A stretch of 6,967 nucleotides of DNA from DASSKA01 sp035765755 (lineage in GTDB: Bacteria > Actinomycetota > Actinomycetes > Propionibacteriales > Nocardioidaceae): assembly GCA_035765755.1 (NCBI GenBank), contig DASTWW010000183.1, positions 1-6,967 on the forward strand, written 5' to 3'. The position numbers and the translations under genes are program-made. This document shows positions 1 through 5,037 of this stretch, piece after piece (within the stretch, counting starts at the first letter, position 1; every line of letters starts with the position of its first letter). The notes below the pieces were generated by a model, which had not been told where the DNA came from, searched no databases, and saw only the letters and a list, made by a program, of their open reading frames with translations.

Positions 1-564
1 GCGCAGGTCGGCGAGGGCACCAGCGTCTGGGAGCTGGCGCAGATCCGGGAGAACGCCAGCCTGGGCAGCAGCTGCGTGGTCGGCCGCGGGGCGTACGTCG
101 GCCCCGGCGTGCGGATCGGGGACCGCTGCAAGCTGCAGAACCACGCGCTGGTCTACGAGCCGGCCACCCTCGCGGACGGGGTGTTCGTGGGGCCGGCGGC
201 GGTGCTCACCAACGACGAGTACCCCCGCTCGGTGGACCCCTCAGGCAACCTCAAGCGCGCCTCGGACTGGCAGGCGGTGGGCGTTGATGTCGCCGAGGGC
301 GCCTCGCTCGGGGCCCGGTCGGTGTGCGTGGCGCCGGTTCGGGTCGGCCGATGGGCGATGGTGGCCGCCGGCGCGGTGGTGACCAAGGACGTGCCCGACT
401 TCGCGCTGGTGGTCGGGGTGCCGGCCCGGCAGATCGGCTGGGTCGGCAGGGCCGGCCGCCGGCTCGTCCAGGACAGCCTCAGCGACTCCGGCGAGCGCAC
501 CTGGAAGTGTCCGGAGACCGGCGCCCTCTACCGGGAAACCTCCTCCGGCCTCACCGAGGCCTGA
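1..564 (+). CDS. Hexapeptide-repeat sugar-nucleotide N-acetyltransferase (WbpD/WlbB type), 5' end cut off by window edge
   Basis: The reading frame is open from base 1 and ends with TGA at 562-564, giving 187 residues; the true start lies left of the window. Repeated hexapeptide units (such as VGEGTSVWE, VGRGAYVGPGVRIGD and GVFVGPAAVLTN) form a left-handed parallel beta-helix. A QNH motif at window residues 46-48, a TNDEYPRS loop, and the C-terminal AGAVVTKDVPDFALVVGVPA followed by RQIGW (147) match enzymes that use acetyl-CoA to N-acetylate UDP-2-acetamido-3-amino-2,3-dideoxyglucuronate or related 3-amino sugars for surface glycans. The acceptor cannot be fixed from sequence. The tail WKCPETGALYRE resembles the zinc-ribbon end of some relatives, but the partner cysteines appear lost. 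A dehydrogenase that could serve the same pathway is at the right edge. The family is secure; the exact substrate is inference. Confidence 0.88.
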   Translation, partial: AQVGEGTSVWELAQIRENASLGSSCVVGRGAYVGPGVRIGDRCKLQNHALVYEPATLADGVFVGPAAVLTNDEYPRSVDPSGNLKRASDWQAVGVDVAEGASLGARSVCVAPVRVGRWAMVAAGAVVTKDVPDFALVVGVPARQIGWVGRAGRRLVQDSLSDSGERTWKCPETGALYRETSSGLTEA

Positions 565-721
565 GTCTTACCGATATCGGTGCGCCTACCGCGACGCATG
601 GGTCGCGATATCGACACGACATCGGTGCGTCTACCGCGACGTATGGGTCGCGATATCGACACGACATCGGTACGTCTACCGCGACGCATAGGTCGCGATA
701 TCGACACGATGTCGGTAAGAC
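565..721. repeat. 45-bp tandem repeat array (3 units) bounded by 15-nt inverted repeats
   Basis: Units lie at 576-620, 621-665 and 666-710, followed by a stub of a fourth (GTCGGTAAGACAG). Between neighbouring units only unit positions 7, 10, 22, 26 and 45 vary, always as transitions. Each unit holds a hairpin CGCGAC-N6-GTCGCG (unit positions 15-20 and 27-32) and a short CGGT-N6-ACCG. The array is bounded by GTCTTACCGATATCG (565-579) and CGATGTCGGTAAGAC (707-721), which pair over 15 positions with one T-G wobble. A perfect 12-bp palindrome ACCGATATCGGT sits at 570-581. The element starts directly after the acetyltransferase stop and ends 3 bp before the stop of the facing gene. A role as a two-way transcription barrier or 3'-end structure is inference. 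A dispersed REP/BIME-like element is an alternative; no second copy exists in this window. Confidence 0.92.
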
Positions 722-724
722 AGT

Positions 725-1315
725 TCAGCCGCGGTGGATCCGGGGCGTGTAGCGGGTCCGCATGATCGAGGTGCCCGGCGCGACGTCGGCGTACAGGTAG
801 GACGGGTTCCGCCAGGAGTCGGTGGTGACCGCGTCGAACTGGAACCTGACCCAGTCGGGGGTGCCCAGGCAGGTGGCCGGCACGGTGATGACCGCCCGCG
901 CGTTCGCGTAGTCGAGGTGGTGCGTCACCCCGCACTCCGGCCGCCGCTCCAGCTTCGCCGTGCCACCCCAGTTGCCCTTCTGCGCCCTCACGATCAGGTC
1001 GCGGGTGGTCCCGCCGGGCAGCTTGAAGCTGCCGCCGACGGCGAGCAGCGGCTCGCTGTGGTCGAGCGCGCGGAACTGCTCGACGACCCGGATGGTGGCG
1101 CCTCGGTAGCGCAGGCTGTAGCGCTTCAGATCGGCGTCGACCTGGCCGGCGGCCCGGTGCTGCGAGAACGTCGCCGCGTCGAGCTTGTGCACGTCGTGCC
1201 CGGGGTCGGAGCCGCGCAGGGTCTGCGCACTGGCGGGCGCCGCGAGGACCAGGGGTACGGCGAGCAAGGTCAGCGTCGGTACGACGGAGCGGCACACCAT
1301 CTTGGCGAGATTCAC
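725..1315 (-). CDS. Small secreted protein of unknown function
   Basis: The product has 196 residues with a GTG start at 1315-1313. Residues 1-30 are a clear Sec signal peptide: K5 and R9 near the start, a hydrophobic core at about 11-26, and an ASA cleavage box predicting a cut before Q31. The mature part (about 166 residues) is polar and beta-rich, with alternating stretches such as RGATIRVVEQFRAL (71-84) and ARAVITVPATCLGTPDWVRF (139-158). It has two cysteines, C128 and C149, that could form a disulphide. I recall similar architectures among unnamed secreted proteins of Nocardioides-like actinomycetes but can name no family or activity. An alternative ATG start five codons later (1300) keeps the signal peptide. 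The -10-like TAGGGT six nt before GTG suggests a leaderless mRNA and favours the GTG. It is transcribed divergently from the PanE-like gene. Confidence 0.82.
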   Translation of the reverse strand: MNLAKMVCRSVVPTLTLLAVPLVLAAPASAQTLRGSDPGHDVHKLDAATFSQHRAAGQVDADLKRYSLRYRGATIRVVEQFRALDHSEPLLAVGGSFKLPGGTTRDLIVRAQKGNWGGTAKLERRPECGVTHHLDYANARAVITVPATCLGTPDWVRFQFDAVTTDSWRNPSYLYADVAPGTSIMRTRYTPRIHRG

Positions 1316-1321
1316 AGGGAG

Positions 1322-1350
1322 ACCCTAGGCGGGAGCGCGGCCCGATCACC
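1322..1350 (-). promoter_or_regulatory. Candidate promoter of the secreted-protein gene (leaderless type)
   Basis: On the minus strand TAGGGT (1327-1322) fits the TANNNT -10 form and is followed by CTCCCT and then the GTG start at 1315. A start of transcription at or beside the GTG would make the mRNA leaderless, which fits the lack of a convincing Shine-Dalgarno. The -35 is weak: GTGATC with a 16-bp spacer matches TTGACA at 3 of 6 positions. Confidence 0.4.
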
Positions 1351-1372
1351 CGGCTTTGCCGAACCGTTATCC

Positions 1373-1402
1373 CGGACTCGGCTCACGCCGAAGCGGTAGG
1401 TT
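1373..1402 (+). promoter_or_regulatory. Candidate promoter of the PanE-like gene (leaderless type)
   Basis: TAGGTT at 1397-1402 fits TANNNT and ends 8 nt before the ATG at 1411, so transcription probably begins at or just before the start codon. A weak -35 (CGGACT, 1373-1378, sharing GAC with TTGACA) is 18 bp upstream. No normally spaced Shine-Dalgarno precedes the ATG. Confidence 0.4.
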
Positions 1403-1410
1403 CTGGGGCC

Positions 1411-2352
1411 ATGTCGACCGACAGCGTTGAATGCAAGGGACTCCGGCTCGGGGTGGCCGGGGCGGGCGCGACGGGTGGCTACCTCGCCGCCGCACTGGCC
1501 AATGCCGGGTTCGACGTCACGCTGCTGGCCCGCGGCAGCACGGCGGAAGCCGTCGCCCGCGACGGGATCACGGTGCGCGGCCCCGGCGAGCGCCGGCTGC
1601 ACGCCCGGCCCACCCGCACGGTCGTCGCCGGGCAGGCCGTCGACCCGGTCGACGTCACGCTGTTCTGCGTCAAGGCCTACGACACCGCCCAGGCGGCCGA
1701 GGACATCGCGGCTCTGGTCGGCGACCGGGGGCTGGTCCTGTGCCTGCAGAACGGCATCGCGAACGAGGAGGTGCTGGCCTCCGTCTACGGCAGCGACCGG
1801 ATCCTCTCCGGCGTGCTGTACATCGGCGCCGAGCGCGCCGAGCCCGCGGTGATCGACTGCCGGACGGGGGCGCGCATCATCTTCGGCAGCTACGACGGGC
1901 AGCCGAACGAGCTGCTCGGCAGCGTGCAGAGCGCGCTGTGCGAGGCCGGCGTCGACTGCACCCTCGAGGAGTCGATCCGGGCCGCGAAGTGGCAGAAGTT
2001 CCTGTTCAACTGCGGCCTGAACCCCCTCACCGCGCTCACCGGCCAGCGGCTGGGCCAGATCCGTTCGGTCCCCGCCGGCCGGCGGCTGTTCGAGGCGCTG
2101 GTCGACGAGGCCTTGGCGGCCGCTGTGGCGTCCGGCGCGCCGCTGCCGCCCGAGGCCCGCAGCACCACGATGGCGACCGCGGACCGCATGGACATCAGCT
2201 CATCGATGGCCGAGGACCTGGCGGCGGGCCGGCCGATGGAGCTGGATGCGTTCACCGGGCACGTCCTGCGGCTGGCGGACGCGCACGGCGTTCCCGCACC
2301 GCACACGTCCGTCGTACACGCGCTCCTCCAGGTCGCGGACGCCCGCGGCTGA
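1411..2352 (+). CDS. panE: Ketopantoate reductase family oxidoreductase (2-dehydropantoate 2-reductase, PanE/ApbA)
   Basis: At 313 residues the length is normal for the family. It would reduce 2-dehydropantoate to (R)-pantoate with NADPH in the cytosol, for pantothenate and CoA synthesis. The N-terminal Rossmann fold shows GAGATGG at 17-23, then LLAR (38-41), CVKAYDT (86-92, with K88) and LQNG (112-115, with N114). The C-terminal helical domain carries KWQKFLFNCGLNPLTALTG (193-211, K196 being the likely equivalent of the catalytic lysine of E. coli PanE), SSM (264-266) and GRPMELDAFTG (273-283, with E277). All key residues expected from E. coli PanE appear present, so the protein should be active. 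Actinomycetes often carry several PanE paralogues of unproven substrate, and no pantothenate gene is adjacent, so the gene symbol is tentative. It converges on the amidase gene with only 17 bp between stop codons. Confidence 0.88.
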   Translation: MSTDSVECKGLRLGVAGAGATGGYLAAALANAGFDVTLLARGSTAEAVARDGITVRGPGERRLHARPTRTVVAGQAVDPVDVTLFCVKAYDTAQAAEDIAALVGDRGLVLCLQNGIANEEVLASVYGSDRILSGVLYIGAERAEPAVIDCRTGARIIFGSYDGQPNELLGSVQSALCEAGVDCTLEESIRAAKWQKFLFNCGLNPLTALTGQRLGQIRSVPAGRRLFEALVDEALAAAVASGAPLPPEARSTTMATADRMDISSSMAEDLAAGRPMELDAFTGHVLRLADAHGVPAPHTSVVHALLQVADARG

Positions 2353-2369
2353 GCGCACGGGACGACTGA

Positions 2370-4472
2370 TCAGGGGCACTCCGACGAGGGAGCGCTGGAA
2401 CCGAGCACGGTCGAGCCGCCCAGCAGCACCTCGTGCGACGGAGCGAGGGCGCCCACCACGTCGTACACCGGCGACGGCAGGCAGCTCTCCTGGGTGAGCA
2501 GCAGCGGGCTGCCGTGCGCCGCGGCGGCCGGCACGCCGGCCAGGGCGTCCGGGAAGTCGGTGCCGACCGCGAAGTACACCTGCTGCGCGCTGCTCCAACC
2601 GGTCGAGGCGACCGCCGCGGAGGTGGCGTAGCGGTCCGTGCCGGCGAGCCGGGTCACGGTCGCCCCGGGCAGCCGCTGCTTGACCTGGGAGACCACCGCG
2701 CTGCTCAGTGCGCCGGGTCCACCCAGGACGACCACCTTGGACGGGGACAGGGAGGTCAGCTCGCGGCCGACTGAGCGGGGCAGCCCGTCCGGCCGGGCGA
2801 GCAGGATCGGCGCCCCCCGGTGCGCGGCGAGCGCGCCGCCGGAGAGCGCGTCGGGGTAGTTGAGCCCGGACGCGAGGTAGACCGTCCCGGCCGAGGACCA
2901 GAACCGCTTCGCGGTCAGCATCCCGGTGGCGTAGCGGTTCGAGCCGCCCAGCCGCACGACCGTGCCGGCGTACTGGTCGGCGACGTTGGCCACGTGGTCG
3001 GACACCGCGGCCGGGCCGCCGACGACGTAGACGGTGGCCGGGTGCAGCCGCTGCAGCTCGTCCGCGGTGGCCGCGGGCAGCCGGCGCGGCTTGGTGAGCA
3101 GCACCGGACCGTGCTGGCGGACGGCCGCCGGGCCGGCCGAGAGCGCGTCGGGGAAGGCCAGCCCGGAGGACAGGAAGACCGCGGAGACCGGAGCGCTGAA
3201 CGTGCTGTCGGCGATGGCCGCGGCCGTCTCGAACCGGTTCGACCCGGCCAGCCTGCTGGTCGTCGGCGCCGGCGGCTGGCTGGCTGCCGCCTTGTCCATC
3301 ACGTTCCTGACCTGCTTGCGCATCCCGCCGTTGTGGATCCAGTCGTAGGCGAGCTGCCCCGGGCACGCGGTCGCGGTCGACGGGTTGAAGCCGTCCAGGT
3401 TCACGTCGCGGTGGCCGGAGATCCTGCGCATCTTGATGCCGTTGATCGTCAACGTGCCGAACGGCCGGTGCCCGAACAGCGACAGCCGCCAGGCGCTCAG
3501 GTGCACCACGGCCCGCTTCAGGGCGGGGGGCGGCGCGACCTTCTGGAAGTTGCCGATCATCGCGATGCCGGTGGTGTACAGGTTGACGTCCCAGTTCCCG
3601 GCGTGCGCGCCGCGGACCTGCTTGTCGATGCCGCCGCGCCGGCCTTCATAGATGGTGCCGAACCTGTCGACCAGGAAGTTGTAGCCGACGTCGCACCAGC
3701 CCATCTGCTGCACGTGGTACATCTGGATCGCCCGCACGATCCCGGGCGCCTGCTTGGCGGTGTAGTCGTTGGAGTTCACGGTGTGGTGGATGACGACGCC
3801 GCGCATGTTCTTCGCGTAGCGCGGCTTCGAGCAGTAGGGCAGCTTCGTCATCGAGCCCCACTCCGCGCGAGTCACGATGTCCGGCTCCGCGACGCCGCCC
3901 GTCGTGGTGGAGGCCGCCGCGGGGTGCAGCGCGATCCGGCCCGCCGGCTGTGCCAGTCCGGTGCCGCCGTCGATCACGGCGACCTTGACGTCGGCGGGCA
4001 CCCGCCCGTCGGCGGACAGCAGCCGCACGCCCACCCCGGTCGCCGGCCCGACCCAGATCGGGTCGGTGCCCTCCCGGGCGCCCGGCGCGGTCGACGCGGT
4101 GTCGGTGTCCACCGCGACGTCCTGCCAGCCCGACCAGCCGCCGTGCCCGTGCGTGCGGATCTGCACGGTCAGCCCGTCGGTCGGGGAGCCGCCGTCCCAG
4201 GTCACCCCGACCACGCCGAACTGGCGGGTCGGCGTCTCGGGAAGCCGGGCCACCACCTGCGAGTGGCCGTGCGCAACCCGGGCCGACCTGCCCACGGCGG
4301 GGACCTTCAAGGTGACGTCGGAGGTCCGCGGACCCCCGGACGACAGCGTCGCCCGGGTGCCGGACTGCAGCCCGGCGAGTGGCAGTCCCACCAGCAGCAG
4401 GCCCCCGAGCAGCGTGAGGAGGGCACCACCGGTGGCGACGCGTCTGAAGGTTGAGCACAGACGGGCAAGCAA
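2370..4472 (-). CDS. Secreted peptidoglycan amidase (PGRP/Amidase_2 type) with three C-terminal CWB2 repeats
   Basis: The product has 700 residues. TTG start at 4472, chosen because GGAG (4481-4478 on the minus strand) precedes it by 5 nt and the signal peptide begins right after. Residues 1 to about 36 form the signal (ARLCSTFRR, then a Leu/Gly-rich core). Residues 50-170 are a beta-rich region (VVGVTWDGG, GGWSGWQDV, DPIWVGPA) common ahead of actinomycete PGRP amidases. The amidase spans about 198-380: H229/H230 (VIHHT), Y264 (DVGYNF), H354 (SGHRD) and C370 (ACPG) are the expected zinc and catalytic residues, and C214/C260 could pair. Three CWB2 repeats start at R407, R507 and R608. The predicted reaction cleaves the N-acetylmuramoyl-L-alanine amide bond of peptidoglycan; CWB2 repeats anchor proteins to wall polymers. 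It faces the PanE-like gene and diverges from the arsR operon. Confidence 0.93.
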   Translation of the reverse strand: MLARLCSTFRRVATGGALLTLLGGLLLVGLPLAGLQSGTRATLSSGGPRTSDVTLKVPAVGRSARVAHGHSQVVARLPETPTRQFGVVGVTWDGGSPTDGLTVQIRTHGHGGWSGWQDVAVDTDTASTAPGAREGTDPIWVGPATGVGVRLLSADGRVPADVKVAVIDGGTGLAQPAGRIALHPAAASTTTGGVAEPDIVTRAEWGSMTKLPYCSKPRYAKNMRGVVIHHTVNSNDYTAKQAPGIVRAIQMYHVQQMGWCDVGYNFLVDRFGTIYEGRRGGIDKQVRGAHAGNWDVNLYTTGIAMIGNFQKVAPPPALKRAVVHLSAWRLSLFGHRPFGTLTINGIKMRRISGHRDVNLDGFNPSTATACPGQLAYDWIHNGGMRKQVRNVMDKAAASQPPAPTTSRLAGSNRFETAAAIADSTFSAPVSAVFLSSGLAFPDALSAGPAAVRQHGPVLLTKPRRLPAATADELQRLHPATVYVVGGPAAVSDHVANVADQYAGTVVRLGGSNRYATGMLTAKRFWSSAGTVYLASGLNYPDALSGGALAAHRGAPILLARPDGLPRSVGRELTSLSPSKVVVLGGPGALSSAVVSQVKQRLPGATVTRLAGTDRYATSAAVASTGWSSAQQVYFAVGTDFPDALAGVPAAAAHGSPLLLTQESCLPSPVYDVVGALAPSHEVLLGGSTVLGSSAPSSECP
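2373..3254 (-). repeat. Three CWB2-type repeats encoded in the amidase gene
   Basis: The repeats begin RLAGSNRF (407), RLGGSNRY (507) and RLAGTDRY (608). Each has a PDAL motif (441, 540, 641) and a closing VVGG/VLGG/LLGG strand. Spacing is 99 and 101 residues. At DNA level an identical 15-mer GAGAGCGCGTCGGGG occurs at 2842-2856 and 3139-3153, 297 bp apart, in the PDALS codons of repeats 2 and 1. The third repeat uniquely has two cysteines, C664 and C699. Confidence 0.88.
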
Positions 4473-4521
4473 AGCAACTCCGAGATGGACGACGTCTGGG
4501 GCTGGTGTGACCTAAGGGGCC

Positions 4522-4551
4522 ATTGTGCGCCCGCACGATCGCACATGTCTG
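4522..4551 (-). promoter_or_regulatory. Possible amidase promoter with an inverted repeat in its spacer
   Basis: Reading the minus strand, CAGACA (4551-4546) and CACAAT (4527-4522) lie 18 bp apart, each matching the -35 or -10 consensus at 4 of 6 positions. Transcription would begin near 4515 and leave a leader of about 43 nt. An inverted repeat TGTGCG-N10-CGCACA (4524-4545) spans the spacer, and a third CGCAC copy lies at 4532-4536. This is suggestive only. Confidence 0.25.
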
Positions 4552-4603
4552 CTGAACTCCAAAGTCCGCCCGGATTGGGCCCGAGTTGGAACGTTTTCTA
4601 CAG

Positions 4604-4632
4604 TTGCCAAATGCGTTAGTCGTGACTAACGT
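4604..4632 (+). promoter_or_regulatory. arsR operon promoter: TTGCCA, 17 bp, TAACGT, ending 7 nt before the GTG start
   Basis: The -35 TTGCCA (4604-4609) matches TTGACA at 5 of 6 positions. A 17-bp spacer leads to TAACGT (4627-4632), which fits TANNNT. Seven bases (ATTCCGG) then precede GTG at 4640, so the transcript should begin at the start codon itself. This is the best-looking promoter in the window. Confidence 0.65.
4614..4631. promoter_or_regulatory. 18-bp palindromic operator candidate for the ArsR-family regulator
   Basis: CGTTAGTC (4614-4621) and GACTAACG (4624-4631) are perfect inverted 8-mers separated by GT. The palindrome covers most of the spacer and five of six bases of the -10 box. 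A dimeric winged-helix protein bound here would block RNA polymerase. Since the first gene downstream encodes such a protein, autorepression is the natural inference. No second copy was found at the amidase promoter. Confidence 0.65.
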
Positions 4633-4639
4633 ATTCCGG

Positions 4640-5026
4640 GTGCCCGACGCGCTCTCTGCCGCTGCGGAGCCCACCAGGCGCCGCATCCTGCAGCTGCTGG
4701 CGTCCGGGCCGCGCACGGTCAACGACCTGGCCGCGAACTTCTCGGTGACCCGGTCCGCGATCTCCCAGCACCTCGGCGTGCTCGCCGAGGTGGGGCTGGT
4801 CAGCAACCGCAAGGAGGGCCGGCAGCGGATCTACTCGGTCGAGCCCACCGGGATAGCCACGCTGCGTGCCGAGATCGAACGCTTCTGGACCGACGAGCTG
4901 GATCTGCTGGTCGCCGACGCGAACCGGCTCGCGCACGACCGCGACCGCCGGGAGGACCACAGGCCGGCGCCCACCGATCCCCCACACACCGATTTCTCAC
5001 AGGCCTCACAGGCCGATTCCTCATAG
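4640..5026 (+). CDS. ArsR-family winged helix-turn-helix transcriptional regulator
   Basis: From the GTG at 4640 the protein has 128 residues and starts PDALSAAAEPTRRRILQLL, the usual N-terminus of ArsR proteins linked to SRPBCC genes. The frame is open upstream to a TTG at 4586 and another GTG at 4622, but those would put the promoter and operator inside the gene. The DNA-binding part is TVNDLAANFSVTRSAISQHL (26-45), followed by the wing GRQRIYSV (60-67). There are no cysteines, and no ELCVCDL-type metal site, so it is not a classical arsenic or metal sensor; the inducer is unknown. FWTDELDLL (about 83-91) is a probable dimerisation helix. Residues after about 95 are a charged, Pro/Asp/Ser-rich tail, probably disordered. 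The next gene starts 11 bp after the stop, so the regulator is very likely co-transcribed with it and likely controls both downstream genes. Confidence 0.9.
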   Translation: MPDALSAAAEPTRRRILQLLASGPRTVNDLAANFSVTRSAISQHLGVLAEVGLVSNRKEGRQRIYSVEPTGIATLRAEIERFWTDELDLLVADANRLAHDRDRREDHRPAPTDPPHTDFSQASQADSS

Positions 5027-5027
5027 G
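4989..5027 (+). repeat. Short direct repeats at the 3' end of the arsR gene
   Basis: CTCACAGGC occurs twice in tandem (4996-5004 and 5005-5013). In addition CCGATTTCTCACAGG (4989-5003) recurs as CCGATTCCTCATAGG (5013-5027) with 13 of 15 matches. In the second copy CACAGG has become CATAGG, which supplies the TAG stop codon. This looks like a local duplication that shaped the tail of the regulator. Confidence 0.75.
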
Positions 5028-5030
5028 GAG
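5026..5030 (+). promoter_or_regulatory. Ribosome binding site overlapping the arsR stop codon
   Basis: GGGAG at 5026-5030 shares its first G with the TAG stop of the regulator and lies 7 nt before ATG 5038. This fixes the start of the next gene and favours translational coupling. Confidence 0.75.
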
Positions 5031-5037
5031 CACCACG

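Noticed and set aside
565..721. CRISPR array
   Set aside because: The units are contiguous 45-bp tandem copies without variable spacers, and no cas genes are nearby.
580..765. Small plus-strand frame giving a 15-residue repeat peptide (RLPRRMGRDIDTTSV type)
   Set aside because: The repeat is open in more than one frame on both strands, so an open frame is not evidence of coding. The ATG lies inside the array with no ribosome binding site.
528..1349. Long minus-strand open frame running through the repeat array and across the secreted-protein gene
   Set aside because: It is a shadow of the secreted-protein gene in another frame: Arg/Pro/Ala-rich, no signal peptide, and stop-free through the array only because the unit is 45 bp, a multiple of three. 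The frame encoding a signal peptide and hydrophobic core is the real one.
1431..2369. Full-length alternative frame over the PanE-like gene
   Set aside because: It is Arg/Gly/Ala-rich frame-shadow translation. The other frame has intact Rossmann and PanE motifs.
2820..4454. Long plus-strand open frame opposite the amidase gene
   Set aside because: It is the antisense shadow of a high-GC gene with Val/Gly/Arg-rich composition and no recognisable domain. The minus strand encodes a complete signal peptide, amidase and CWB2 repeats.
4588..4617. ECF/SigH-type promoter (GGAAC ... CGTT)
   Set aside because: The two elements are 21 bp apart, longer than the usual spacing, and a better conventional promoter overlaps them.
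4586..4639. Upstream TTG start and N-terminal extension of the ArsR regulator
   Set aside because: The extension contains the -35, operator and -10, has no Shine-Dalgarno, and adds residues before the normal family N-terminus. GTG 4622 is inside the palindrome and is also less likely.
4473..4639. c-di-AMP (ydaO-type) riboswitch ahead of the cell-wall amidase
   Set aside because: Such elements precede some actinomycete wall hydrolases, but the predicted leader is about 43 nt and no matching conserved core was visible.
4640..5026. Metal- or arsenic-sensing role for the ArsR-family protein
   Set aside because: The protein has no cysteine and no known metal motif, and the operon has no arsenite, efflux or metal-reductase gene.
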